DNA of 64,000 nucleotides from NCBI RefSeq assembly GCF_900115055.1, contig NZ_FOVD01000003.1, positions 496,001-560,000 of the forward strand. Direction: 5' to 3'. Position 1 is the stretch's first letter; each line of letters starts with the position of its first letter. A program made the translations under genes and the position numbers. Shown one piece after another: positions 9,070 through 18,600 of this stretch. Below the pieces are notes generated by a model. That model made no database searches, was not told the DNA's origin, and was given only the letters and a program-made list of their open reading frames with translations. Source of the DNA: Chryseobacterium oleae. GTDB lineage: Bacteria > Bacteroidota > Bacteroidia > Flavobacteriales > Weeksellaceae.

Positions 9070-11487
9070 ATGGCGACAAATACCATTCGGGAAACCATTT
9101 ACATCCCTCTGGAAGACGTTGAAAGTGAACACTGTGCACTGATCGTAGAAAAAGGGCTCACACAGATCCATGGCATTGAAACCCAAAAAGTAGAACTGAA
9201 TAACCGCAGGGCGGCCATTACGGTAACAGACAACGAAGTAGTTTTCAAAGCCGTTAAAGCCGTTAAAGATCTAGGCTATGGTGTTCCAACAGTTAAAAAC
9301 TCCTTCCCTGTTTTGGGTATGACCTGCGCATCCTGTGCCGGCAGTGCAGAAAGTATTGCAAAGTATGAATCAGGGGTCATTGACGCCTCAGTAAACTTCG
9401 CAACAGGAAATCTGACGGTAGAATATCTTCCCAATATGACGGATGCTTCCAGGCTGCAGAAAGCTCTTCAGTCTGTGGGATACGATTTGCTCATTGTGGA
9501 CGAAAACCAGCAGCAGGAATCTTTAGAAGCAATCCACGCCGAGAAATTCAAAAAGCTTAAAAATAAAACCATCTGGGCGGTTCTCCTGTCTTTACCTGTA
9601 GTCACTATCGGTATGTTCTTTATGAATATTCCTTATGCCAATGAAATAATGTGGTTCTTTTCTACTCCTGTTGTTCTCTGGCTAGGGAAAGACTTTTTCA
9701 TCAATGCATGGAAGCAGACCAAACACCGTTCTGCCAATATGGACACCTTGGTAGCTCTTAGCACAGGGATTGCCTACCTTTTCAGTGTATTCAATATGGT
9801 TTTCCCTGATTTCTGGCATCGGCGCGGGTTGCATGCACACGTTTATTTTGAAGCAGCAGCCGTGGTTATTGCATTCATCCTTCTGGGTAAATTATTGGAA
9901 GAAAAAGCAAAAGGCAATACCTCATCAGCCATTAAAAAACTGATGGGCCTGCAACCTAAGACTGTAACCATCATACTCCCCGATGGGAATGAAAAACAAA
10001 CTCCTATTGAGCAGGTCCAAGCCGGAGATGTATTACTGGTAAAACCAGGTGAAAAAATTGCGGTAGACGGCATGGTGAAATCAGGTAACTCTTATGTAGA
10101 TGAAAGCATGTTGAGTGGAGAACCTGTTCCTGTACTGAAAACTGAAAACGAAAAAGTATTTGCCGGCACTATCAATCAAAAGGGAAGTTTTCAGTTTATA
10201 GCAGTCAAAGTAGGTAAAGAAACCATGCTGGCCCAAATCATTAAAATGGTACAGGATGCCCAGGGAAGCAAAGCCCCGGTACAGAAGCTGGTCGACAAAA
10301 TTGCAGGTATATTTGTTCCCGTAGTCATCAGCATTGCTATTGTCACTTTCTTATTATGGATCGTTTTAGGGGGAAATAATGGAGTCGTTCAGGGGCTTTT
10401 AGCTGCTGTTACCGTATTGGTTATCGCCTGTCCATGTGCATTGGGATTAGCAACCCCCACTGCTATTATGGTAGGCGTTGGTAAAGGAGCCGAAAAAGGC
10501 ATTCTGATTAAAGATGCGGAAAGTCTGGAACTCGCTAAGAAAGTAACGGCTGTCGTTTTAGACAAAACAGGAACTATTACAGAAGGAAGGCCTCAGGTAA
10601 CCGGTATTCAATGGCTGAACAATGAAGATACTGCAAAAGACATTTTACTGAGTATTGAAAAACAGTCTGAGCATCCATTGGCAGAAGCCGTGGTAAAACA
10701 TTTGGAAGGAGCTGCAGTGACTCCGATATCAATGTTCGACAGTATTACCGGTAAAGGAGCTAAAGCAGACCACAATAAGGAAACTTATTTCGTAGGTAAT
10801 AAAAAGCTGCTGGCAGAAAATAATATTATTATTGCTGATCAGCTTCAACAGCAGGCTGATGAATGGGGCCGACAGTCCAGAACTGTGATCTGGTTCGGGA
10901 ACAGCACACATGCACTTTCTGTGATTGCTATTTCTGACAAGATCAAAGAAACATCAGTGCAAGCCATTAAAGAAATGCAGAAAATGGGAATTGAACTGTA
11001 TATGCTTACCGGCGACAACGAAGCTACTGCCAAAGCTATTGCCGAACAAACAGGTATACTCCACTATCAGGCAGAAGTACTGCCTCAGCACAAAGCTGAT
11101 TTTGTGAAAAAACTGCAACAGCGGGGAAAAGTAGTAGCAATGGTAGGTGATGGTATTAATGACAGTACCGCACTGGCTACCGCTGATGTAAGTATTGCAA
11201 TGGGTAAAGGCAGCGATATTGCTATGGATGTAGCCAAAATGACCATTATCTCATCCGATTTAACAAAAATACCACAAGCTATACGCTTATCCAAGCAAAC
11301 CGTAGCCACCATTAAACAAAACCTGTTCTGGGCATTTATCTACAATCTTGTGGGTATACCGCTGGCAGCAGGGATTCTTTTTCCCATCAATGGATTCTTA
11401 CTCAACCCAATGATTGCAGGAGCTGCCATGGCACTAAGCAGTGTAAGCGTGGTCATTAACAGCTTACGCCTTAAATGGAAAAAATAA
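9070..11487 (+). CDS. copA: Copper-exporting P1B-type ATPase
   Basis: An 805-residue inner-membrane pump that would export Cu(I) from the cytoplasm. Two N-terminal HMA-fold segments: the first (about 8-70) has lost its CxxC and keeps a single Cys in SEHCALIVEKG, while the second has GMTCASCA with Cys86 and Cys89. Membrane helices flank the phosphatase motif SGEPVPV, the transport motif CPC (Cys454-Pro-Cys456), the phosphorylation motif DKTGT with Asp498, the SEHPLAEAV motif and GDGINDSTAL. The start at 9070 lies just after the predicted promoter; an in-frame TTG at 9031 falls inside that promoter and is not used. Downstream come a metal-binding lipoprotein and a second regulator. Confidence 0.95.
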   Translation: MATNTIRETIYIPLEDVESEHCALIVEKGLTQIHGIETQKVELNNRRAAITVTDNEVVFKAVKAVKDLGYGVPTVKNSFPVLGMTCASCAGSAESIAKYESGVIDASVNFATGNLTVEYLPNMTDASRLQKALQSVGYDLLIVDENQQQESLEAIHAEKFKKLKNKTIWAVLLSLPVVTIGMFFMNIPYANEIMWFFSTPVVLWLGKDFFINAWKQTKHRSANMDTLVALSTGIAYLFSVFNMVFPDFWHRRGLHAHVYFEAAAVVIAFILLGKLLEEKAKGNTSSAIKKLMGLQPKTVTIILPDGNEKQTPIEQVQAGDVLLVKPGEKIAVDGMVKSGNSYVDESMLSGEPVPVLKTENEKVFAGTINQKGSFQFIAVKVGKETMLAQIIKMVQDAQGSKAPVQKLVDKIAGIFVPVVISIAIVTFLLWIVLGGNNGVVQGLLAAVTVLVIACPCALGLATPTAIMVGVGKGAEKGILIKDAESLELAKKVTAVVLDKTGTITEGRPQVTGIQWLNNEDTAKDILLSIEKQSEHPLAEAVVKHLEGAAVTPISMFDSITGKGAKADHNKETYFVGNKKLLAENNIIIADQLQQQADEWGRQSRTVIWFGNSTHALSVIAISDKIKETSVQAIKEMQKMGIELYMLTGDNEATAKAIAEQTGILHYQAEVLPQHKADFVKKLQQRGKVVAMVGDGINDSTALATADVSIAMGKGSDIAMDVAKMTIISSDLTKIPQAIRLSKQTVATIKQNLFWAFIYNLVGIPLAAGILFPINGFLLNPMIAGAAMALSSVSVVINSLRLKWKK

Positions 11488-11529
11488 TGTAAAGAAGACC
11501 GGAATTTTAACCCAATTAATACTATTCAA

Positions 11530-11922
11530 ATGAAAATCAATACGATTAAGATCATTCTATTTACTTTAATCGCCGTACTTGCCTCCTCCTGTGGTAGCAG
11601 TGATAAAAAAGAAAAAAATACGCATTCTCTTAGCGAGGGTGACGGACATCATCACACTAAAGCATTAGAAAATAAAGAGACTACCAAAAAAATCAACAAG
11701 TATGAAAACGAGCTTGGACAGGCCCTCGATAAAAATAGAAAATTTATAACAGGCTGCCCCTCACACAAAGAAATGATTGGCTCAGAAGGTGATACTTGTC
11801 CTAAATGTGGTTATATGACCATGTTACCCATTACATGGTCACTGGAAGGAATAGATACGGTAAGGGTAACAAGCCTCCCCGACTATAATCCTCCTTCTGA
11901 CAAGCTAAAAAAAATAAATTGA
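11530..11922 (+). CDS. Lipoprotein with heavy-metal-binding domain
   Basis: A 130-residue lipoprotein. The signal MKINTIKIILFTLIAVLASS ends at a lipobox Cys followed by GSSDKK. A His-rich linker (GDGHHHTK) precedes the short heavy-metal-binding motif CPSHKEMIGSEGDTCPKCGY, a relative of the CPMHP...CPKCGM domain seen in full at 20437. It follows copA by 42 bp and is probably co-transcribed. A role in holding copper in the periplasm is likely but not proven. Confidence 0.8.
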   Translation: MKINTIKIILFTLIAVLASSCGSSDKKEKNTHSLSEGDGHHHTKALENKETTKKINKYENELGQALDKNRKFITGCPSHKEMIGSEGDTCPKCGYMTMLPITWSLEGIDTVRVTSLPDYNPPSDKLKKIN

Positions 11923-12176
11923 TTACAAAAAAAGTTTTAGAATTTTTACATTACGGCGGCCCATCATTTCCGGGTCACCGTTTTTATATCTATCATTCTG
12001 TATTGTGACCCACATACGATTACTTTCTCTGTTTAGTCTGCTATTTTTAATGTTGAATAAATTCCCATAATTCATAAAATATCATAAATCAAACAAGTAA
12101 TACCATAACATTTTATTATTCATAAAAACAGACTTTTGGAGTGGTAACAATATGAATACTAAATATTTTATACTCC

Positions 12177-12764
12177 ATGAAATTATTAATCAAAGGGATG
12201 GTATGCAACAGGTGCATTTTTGTTCTGGCTCAGGAGTTTCCAAAGCTGGGTCTTGAACTGTCAGAAATACGTTTAGGTGAGGTCATTCTAAAAGAAACAG
12301 ATCAGACAGTCATTGATAAGAAAGTGATCAAAGCTATGCTCAAAAAAAATGGGTTCGATCTTTTCTACAGTAAAAATCAAAAGACAATAGATCATATCAA
12401 AGATACTGTTGAAAAAGGTATTCAACAACAATTATACACTGGTAATCCTGTGAAATTTTCTGCACTTCTCAGCAACGAACTTCATAAAGATTATGATTCA
12501 CTAAGCTCACTGTTCTCATCCTCTGAGGGATGTACTCTGGAAAGATTCATCATTTCAAGAAAAATAGAAAAAGTAAAAGAACTTCTGGTGTATACCGATC
12601 AATCGATGTCCGAAATTGCATATGCCTTAGGATATAGCAGCCCGGCACATCTTTCTAACCAGCTAAAAAAATATACCGGTTTTACATCTTCTTACTACAA
12701 ACAGATCAGACTTGATAAGATGACCATTATACAGGAACAGTCTCCTGATGATCCACCTTCCTGA
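12177..12764 (+). CDS. Second AraC-type regulator with N-terminal CxxC segment
   Basis: A 195-residue paralogue of the protein at 8419. It begins MKLLIKGMVCNRCIFVLAQE, placing Cys10 and Cys13 as in HMA loops, followed by a conserved ELSEIRLGEVILKE segment. The C-terminal AraC HTH carries MSEIAYALGYSSPAHLSNQL and GFTSSYYKQIR. Intergenic space of 254 bp on the left, so it has its own promoter. It could be a metal sensor for the copA promoter, the RND operon, or both; two related sensors in one locus suggests different affinities or metals. Confidence 0.8.
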   Translation: MKLLIKGMVCNRCIFVLAQEFPKLGLELSEIRLGEVILKETDQTVIDKKVIKAMLKKNGFDLFYSKNQKTIDHIKDTVEKGIQQQLYTGNPVKFSALLSNELHKDYDSLSSLFSSSEGCTLERFIISRKIEKVKELLVYTDQSMSEIAYALGYSSPAHLSNQLKKYTGFTSSYYKQIRLDKMTIIQEQSPDDPPS

Positions 12765-12818
12765 CAACCTGATTCCACTTTTTCTTATACAGATGACAAA
12801 TCTACCACGAGTATCATT

Positions 12819-12855
12819 AAGCGAAGCCCTGTTAATTGATGGGCTTCGCTTTTTA
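12819..12855 (+). terminator. Intrinsic terminator after the second regulator
   Basis: Perfect 11-bp stem AAGCGAAGCCC (12819-12829) with GGGCTTCGCTT (12841-12851), loop of 11 nt, then a short T run. It separates the regulator from the RND operon. Confidence 0.85.
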
Positions 12856-12959
12856 ATGCTGTTCGGTATAGATTTATTTACTCACATCTTAGGATATGAC
12901 AAGATAAATTCCACAAATCTTATCTGTAATTGTGTAGAAAGCACCACAGGGTCTGTAGG

Positions 12960-12967
12960 TAATTTTG
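12960..12967 (+). promoter_or_regulatory. -7 element of the RND operon
   Basis: TAATTTTG, perfect TAnnTTTG, 41 bp before the adaptor start at 13008. A partial match to the copper element (AAATCTTA at 12915) lies upstream at a different distance. Confidence 0.55.
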
Positions 12968-13007
12968 ACCTTAAAATTTAACAATTAGTTGGATTAAAAA
13001 AAAAGTC

Positions 13008-14078
13008 ATGTTATACAAATACAGTACACAAAGATTGGGGGTTTTAATTCCCCTATTAGGCATCCTGTTGATTGGTTGTGAAAACAAAGAAAAAAAAGCA
13101 CCTGAAAAAGCAGCAACAGCTCAGGCAGACACCAGCAAATTACCGGTAGACATTATAATCGCTCAGCAGCAGCAACTCAATCAGGAGGAAGCTGTAGTGG
13201 GAACAATGATGCCCTACCGTGAGGTCTCAATTGTGAGCGAACTGCCGCAAAAGATTACTCAGGTATCTTTTAAAGACGGCAGTTATGTCCGTCAGGGAGC
13301 TGTTCTTTACAAGCTGAACGATGCTGATATCAGATCGCGTTTAAAGCAGATCGGTGCAGAACTGAAGCTGGCCCAGCTCAGTAAAAATAGGTTGAGCAAT
13401 CTATTAAAAACTGAAACGGTAAGGCCCCAGGAATACGACGAGGCGGTTATGCGTTTTCAATCTTTAACTGCACAGCAGGAGCTGCTTAGGGTAGATTTGG
13501 CTAAAACGGTCATCCATGCTCCCTTTTCGGGAAAAATCGGGATTTCAAAAGTACATCTGGGTGCTTATGTAACACCTGGTATCGGGTTGGTTACCTTACA
13601 GGATCAAAGCAGCATTAAAATCAATTTCTCTGTTCCTGAAAAATACCTGCCATTGATACACGTAGGAGGCCAAATACGGTTTACGGCTGAGCTTTCTGAT
13701 CAGGAATATTCAGCAACTATTATCGCAACAGAGCCGGGACTTGATGCCGAAAGCAGAAGCTTACAGGTACAGGCAATTACCCAAAATACGGGTGGAAAAT
13801 TTCGTGCAGGACTTTCTGCTAAAGTCTATTTCCATGTTTCCGATAAAGGAGCTACCGGTATTATGATCCCCACTGAAGCTCTTGCTCCAGGTGAAAAAGG
13901 CTATACCGTATTTGTCATAAAGAATGGCGTAGCAAAACCTAAACCCATCACGATAAGCAACAGGACAGAAACACATGCTGTTATTACATCCGGTATTGCT
14001 ACAGGAGACAGTATTATTGTTTCAAATATGCTGCGCTTAGGAGACGGAACACCCGTAAAAGCAGTGATCTCTAAATAA
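13008..14078 (+). CDS. RND efflux periplasmic adaptor (membrane fusion protein)
   Basis: A 356-residue adaptor that would link an inner-membrane RND pump to the outer-membrane channel. The N-terminus is a lipoprotein signal ending LIGCENKEKK. The lipoyl-like halves are seen at EVSIVSELPQKITQVSFKDG and at HAPFSGKIGISKVHLGAYV, separated by a short coiled hairpin; beta-barrel and membrane-proximal domains follow to about residue 350. First gene of the adaptor-permease-TolC-MFS run, 21 bp before the permease. The fold does not tell drug from metal substrates. Confidence 0.9.
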   Translation: MLYKYSTQRLGVLIPLLGILLIGCENKEKKAPEKAATAQADTSKLPVDIIIAQQQQLNQEEAVVGTMMPYREVSIVSELPQKITQVSFKDGSYVRQGAVLYKLNDADIRSRLKQIGAELKLAQLSKNRLSNLLKTETVRPQEYDEAVMRFQSLTAQQELLRVDLAKTVIHAPFSGKIGISKVHLGAYVTPGIGLVTLQDQSSIKINFSVPEKYLPLIHVGGQIRFTAELSDQEYSATIIATEPGLDAESRSLQVQAITQNTGGKFRAGLSAKVYFHVSDKGATGIMIPTEALAPGEKGYTVFVIKNGVAKPKPITISNRTETHAVITSGIATGDSIIVSNMLRLGDGTPVKAVISK

Positions 14079-14099
14079 CCAATTTCAAATCTTAGCATT

Positions 14100-17000
14100 A
14101 TGAGCATATCAGCTTTAAGTATAAAAAAACCGGTTTTGGCCGGTGTATTTTCGCTCCTTATCGTTATTTTAGGGATCATAGGATGGAAAGAATTAGGGAT
14201 TCGGGAATTTCCGTTGACGGAGCCACCTGTCATTTCGGTCGTTACTTTTTATCCCGGAGCAAGCCCCGAAGTAATCGCATCCAAGATTACCAAACCAATG
14301 GAAGAATCGATTGCCGAAGCCAATGGCATACGGACCATATCTTCCGAATCGAGAGAACAGGCAAGTGTTATTTCAATAGAATTCAACCGGGAAATAGACA
14401 TTGAAGATGCCCTCAATGATGTTAGAGATAAAGTGGCTAAATCCAGGAAACAGCTTCCCGTCGATGTGGATCCTCCAATCGTTCAAAAAACATCATCACC
14501 GGACAATCTGGTGGCATTCCTTGAAGTGGAAAGTGATACCAAAGATATCAAAGAGGTCAGCCACCTCGCCTCTACTACCATCAAGGACAGAATTCAATCG
14601 ATTCCCGGCATTAATAACGTATCCATTGTAGGAGAGCATAAATACGCGATGCGCCTTCGTTTTGAACCTTCTAAACTGGCAGCCTATCAGCTTACGCCCG
14701 CAGATATCCGCCAGGCATTAGCAAGGGAAAATATTGACCTGCCCGCAGGACGGATAGACGGAACGAACAGCGAACTAAGTATCCGTACCATGGGACGTCT
14801 TACTTCCGTGAAAGATTTTGAGGAAATGCTCATTAAGCAAGTAGGAAGTACCGTAATCAAACTGAAAGATATCGGCTCAGCCGAACTGGGAGAAGTCAAC
14901 GAACGTACGGCTATTATCAACGAAACAGGAAACCTTAACCGTGTGGGTATAGGTGTGGCTATTCAGATACAGCGTGGGGCTAATGCAATTGAAGTGGTAG
15001 ATGAGTTTTATAAACGTCTGGATCAGCTTCGAAAGGAAATCCCCTCTGAATACCGTCTGATTGTGGGCTTCGACTTTACTCAATCTGTGCGGGAATCTAT
15101 CAAGGAGGTAGAAGAAACGCTCTTTATTGCTTTCGGACTGGTGGTATTGATCATCTTTCTATTTCTTAGAGACTGGCGGTCCACCCTGATTCCGGTGATT
15201 GCCATTCCCGTTTCGATTCTTTCCGCATTTTTCATCATGTATGTGGCTGATTTTTCCATCAATATACTGACTCTTCTGGGACTGGTCCTTTCCATAGGAC
15301 TCGTGGTGGATGATGCCATTGTTGTCCTTGAAAATATCTATAAAAAAATTGAAGAAGGTATGTCGCCGATACAGGCAGCATTCATAGGTTCTAAGGAGAT
15401 TTATTTTGCTGTTATTTCCACTACCATTACGCTGGCCGCAGTATTTCTGCCTATTGTTTTTATGGGTGGTATCAGCGGACAGCTTTTCAAGGAATTTGCC
15501 ATTGTAGTATCCGGCTCAGTACTCGTCTCTGCTTTAGTGGCATTAACGCTTACTCCCATGTTGAGTGCTTATTTTCTGAAGAAAAAAGAAAGACCGAATT
15601 GGTTTTACCGTGTTACCGAGCCATTCTTTGTCCGCTTAAATAATGGATATGCCTTTTTGTTAAAAGCCTTTATGCGCGCCAGATGGATGGCCTGGGTTTT
15701 CCTTGCGGGCACGACCTCACTGATCTATTTTGTCGGCGAAAAACTTCCGTCAGAATTGGCTCCCATAGAAGACCGTTCCAATATGAGCCTCATTGCTGTT
15801 GCTCCCGAAGGCGTTTCTTTCGACTATATGAAAAAACATATGACTGAGGTTGGGAAATATGTCAACGATTCCACCGACGGTCTTTATCAGACGTATTCGA
15901 TGGTTGCTATTTCATTTATTCCAGCTCCTGCCCCTGTCAATGTGGCTGTACAAAGTATCTATCTCAAAAATCCTAAAGAACGGAAATCCAGCATTCAGGA
16001 TCTCTATAGCCAATATGGAGCTGCTTCCGGGAAATTCAGAGGGTTTCTTCTGTTTCCTTATCTGCCTCCAACTATTGGGAGCCGATACGGAGGAGGTATG
16101 CCTATCCAATATGTATTACAGTCACAGAACCTGGATAGTCTGACTGCTGTACTTCCAAAATTTCTGACAGCAGCGCGACAAAGTAAAAAGCTTCTCTTTG
16201 TTGATGCTGATCTCAAAATCAATAAACCTGAAGTCAAAATTAATATCGACCGTCAGAAAGCAGCTTTGATGGGAGTGTCTATGGAAGAAATAGCCCATAC
16301 TTTGCAGCTTTCATTCTCCGGACAGCGTTATGGATATTTTCTGCGCAACGACCGTCAGTACGAAGTGATTGGACAGCTGGATCGTGAAAACAGGAATGAT
16401 AAAAGTGATTTAAGTGCGATCTACGTTCGCTCGGCAACAGGTATGATGATCCCGCTGAATAATCTGATCACCACGGAAGAAGCCGTAAGTCCGGCAGCCA
16501 TTTACCGGTATGATCAATATACATCAGCTACCGTATCTGCAGCAATGGCACCCGGAGTAAGTCTTGCAGAAGGAATACAGGAAATTGAAAAAATCAAGAA
16601 AGAGATTCTGGGTCAAAATTTCAAAAGCTCCTTAGCCGGTCAGTCAAGGGACTATACTGAAAGCCAGGGTAATATCAGCTTTACCCTGATTGTAGCATTG
16701 CTCTTTATCTATATGATCTTAGCGGCCCAGTTTGGAAGCCTTCGTGATCCGCTGATCATCATGCTTACCGTACCGATGGCCATCACCGGAGCCATTCTGA
16801 GCCTGTCATGGTTCGGGCAAAGTTTAAATGTATTCAGCCAGATCGGGATCATTACCCTGGTAGGATTGATCACCAAAAACGGAATATTGATCGTGGAATT
16901 CGCCAACCATCTGAAAGATACAGGACTTTCAAAATATGAAGCAGCAATACAAGCTGCAGAACAGCGTTTCCGTCCGATTCTGATGACATCACTGGCCATG

Positions 17001-17195
17001 ATATTCGGAGTACTGCCCATTGCACTTACTGTTAACAGCCGCCAGTCATTAGGAATTGTCATTGCAGGTGGGCTCGTCTTTTCGGGAATCCTCACCCTAT
17101 TCATCATTCCTGCTGTTTACTCCTATTTATCAAGCAGTAAACTTAAGAAAGTTGTTGTGGAAGAAAATCCCGAAGATCAAGCAGACCACGAGTAA
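14100..17195 (+). CDS. RND efflux permease (HAE-1/AcrB-like)
   Basis: A 1031-residue, 12-helix inner-membrane proton antiporter. The N-terminal helix and first porter subdomain (REFPLTEPPVISVVTFYPGA) are typical. TM4 carries the proton-relay pair Asp404-Asp405 in LVVDDAIVVLENIYKK. The second half repeats the layout, with a large conserved TM10-11 segment (IGIITLVGLITKNGILIVE). Sequence features are those of the multidrug HAE-1 branch rather than the CusA heavy-metal branch, so drug efflux is as likely as copper efflux despite the neighbouring copper genes. Confidence 0.93.
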   Translation: MSISALSIKKPVLAGVFSLLIVILGIIGWKELGIREFPLTEPPVISVVTFYPGASPEVIASKITKPMEESIAEANGIRTISSESREQASVISIEFNREIDIEDALNDVRDKVAKSRKQLPVDVDPPIVQKTSSPDNLVAFLEVESDTKDIKEVSHLASTTIKDRIQSIPGINNVSIVGEHKYAMRLRFEPSKLAAYQLTPADIRQALARENIDLPAGRIDGTNSELSIRTMGRLTSVKDFEEMLIKQVGSTVIKLKDIGSAELGEVNERTAIINETGNLNRVGIGVAIQIQRGANAIEVVDEFYKRLDQLRKEIPSEYRLIVGFDFTQSVRESIKEVEETLFIAFGLVVLIIFLFLRDWRSTLIPVIAIPVSILSAFFIMYVADFSINILTLLGLVLSIGLVVDDAIVVLENIYKKIEEGMSPIQAAFIGSKEIYFAVISTTITLAAVFLPIVFMGGISGQLFKEFAIVVSGSVLVSALVALTLTPMLSAYFLKKKERPNWFYRVTEPFFVRLNNGYAFLLKAFMRARWMAWVFLAGTTSLIYFVGEKLPSELAPIEDRSNMSLIAVAPEGVSFDYMKKHMTEVGKYVNDSTDGLYQTYSMVAISFIPAPAPVNVAVQSIYLKNPKERKSSIQDLYSQYGAASGKFRGFLLFPYLPPTIGSRYGGGMPIQYVLQSQNLDSLTAVLPKFLTAARQSKKLLFVDADLKINKPEVKINIDRQKAALMGVSMEEIAHTLQLSFSGQRYGYFLRNDRQYEVIGQLDRENRNDKSDLSAIYVRSATGMMIPLNNLITTEEAVSPAAIYRYDQYTSATVSAAMAPGVSLAEGIQEIEKIKKEILGQNFKSSLAGQSRDYTESQGNISFTLIVALLFIYMILAAQFGSLRDPLIIMLTVPMAITGAILSLSWFGQSLNVFSQIGIITLVGLITKNGILIVEFANHLKDTGLSKYEAAIQAAEQRFRPILMTSLAMIFGVLPIALTVNSRQSLGIVIAGGLVFSGILTLFIIPAVYSYLSSSKLKKVVVEENPEDQADHE

Positions 17196-17225
17196 AATAA
17201 TGATGTAAAATTCAAAGAAGATAAA

Positions 17226-18575
17226 ATGAAAATAAAGATCTTATATATAGCAACAGCACTGCTTTTGACCCAAAGTGTCAATGGATTGTATGCACAGAAA
17301 AGAGCACTGACCCTTACCGATGCCCTGGAAATTGCAAAACAGGGAAATAAAGCCATACAGATACAGGTTTTGGAAGAGATCCATGCTAAAGAAATGACCA
17401 GAGAAACAAAGGGCAGCCTGCTGCCCAGCATTTCTGCCAATGCAGCCTATTCCCGGTATTTTGACAGACAGGTTATCTTTCTCCCGGGTTCATTTGCAGG
17501 TACCGACAAACCTGTTCAGGATGTCGCTGTTGGCGGAAAAAACACCTATAATACATTTATATCCTTATATCAGCCTGTTTATACACCGGTCAAACATCAG
17601 CTGACGAAAGTATCAGCGATTAATGAAAAGATCGAGAATGTAAAAACAGCTGATCTGAAAAGCCTTGTGGCCCTTAAGATTTCTACAGGCTATCTTGATA
17701 TACTGATGATGAACCGCCAGCTTGGTTCATTCGAGCAAAGCCTTGAACGGAATATCAAGGCACTAAAAGATTCCCGCTCTCTGCTGGCCCAGGGAAGAGG
17801 TTTAAAATCAGATACCTTGAGCAGCTTCATTGCGGTGGAAAATCTTAGATCCTCTATATCCTATTTAAAAAACAGCATCGATGTATCCGGTATTGAACTC
17901 AAAAGACTGATCGGATTGAAAGAACCAGTCGAAATTGAATTGACCGATCCGCTTGAGCTTGGTATAGAGACAAGCCAAAGTGAGTTTCAACAGGTGGATG
18001 AAGCATTTGGTATCGCTGAGAAAAACAGGAACGATATCACGATTCAAAAACTGATGATACACCTCACAGAAAAAAAATTAAAGGCTACTCAGGCAAAACT
18101 ATTGCCACAGATATCCCTTATAGCTCAATATCAAATCCAACTGCAGGCTGATGATTTTAAATTCAGCCAATATGCATGGCCAAAAACTTCTTTTGTGGGC
18201 ATAGAACTCAGTGTCCCTATTTTTAACGGCAACCGTACACAGTCTCAGATCAACCAGGCAAAGATCAAAGCACAACAGGAAGATATACGGCTCAATGATT
18301 TAAAAGATGAGGTCAGAACTGAACTCGCCACGATTATCAGCAAATGGAAAGAGGCCGTTACGCAGCTCGCTATCCATGAAACAACAATAAAATCTGCAGA
18401 GCTAAATCATAAAATGGTCGAATCCCGTTTTCAGAACAGCTTGGGTTCAAGGCTTGAACTTACAGATGCCGAACTGGCACTGACCCAGGCCCAGATCAAC
18501 TACCTGAACGCTGTATATCATCTACGGATTCTCCACGTTCAGCTGCAGCATGCTCTTGGACTGTTAAGTCTATAA
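17226..18575 (+). CDS. TolC-family outer-membrane channel
   Basis: A 449-residue outer-membrane factor. The signal peptide (MKIKILYIATALLLTQSVNG, cleavage near YAQ) is followed by two repeated halves rich in long amphipathic helices, with LTLTDALEIAKQGNKAIQIQ opening the first half and IGLKEPVEIELTD at the switch. It would complete the tripartite pump with the two preceding genes, 30 bp downstream of the permease. Confidence 0.92.
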   Translation: MKIKILYIATALLLTQSVNGLYAQKRALTLTDALEIAKQGNKAIQIQVLEEIHAKEMTRETKGSLLPSISANAAYSRYFDRQVIFLPGSFAGTDKPVQDVAVGGKNTYNTFISLYQPVYTPVKHQLTKVSAINEKIENVKTADLKSLVALKISTGYLDILMMNRQLGSFEQSLERNIKALKDSRSLLAQGRGLKSDTLSSFIAVENLRSSISYLKNSIDVSGIELKRLIGLKEPVEIELTDPLELGIETSQSEFQQVDEAFGIAEKNRNDITIQKLMIHLTEKKLKATQAKLLPQISLIAQYQIQLQADDFKFSQYAWPKTSFVGIELSVPIFNGNRTQSQINQAKIKAQQEDIRLNDLKDEVRTELATIISKWKEAVTQLAIHETTIKSAELNHKMVESRFQNSLGSRLELTDAELALTQAQINYLNAVYHLRILHVQLQHALGLLSL

Positions 18576-18600
18576 TTAAACCTAAATAAATAATAAAAAT

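Noticed and set aside
12912..12933. Possible third copper element before the RND operon (AAATCTTA)
   Set aside because: Only 8 bp match, the repeats are missing, and the distance to the -7 element is 41 instead of 50 bp.
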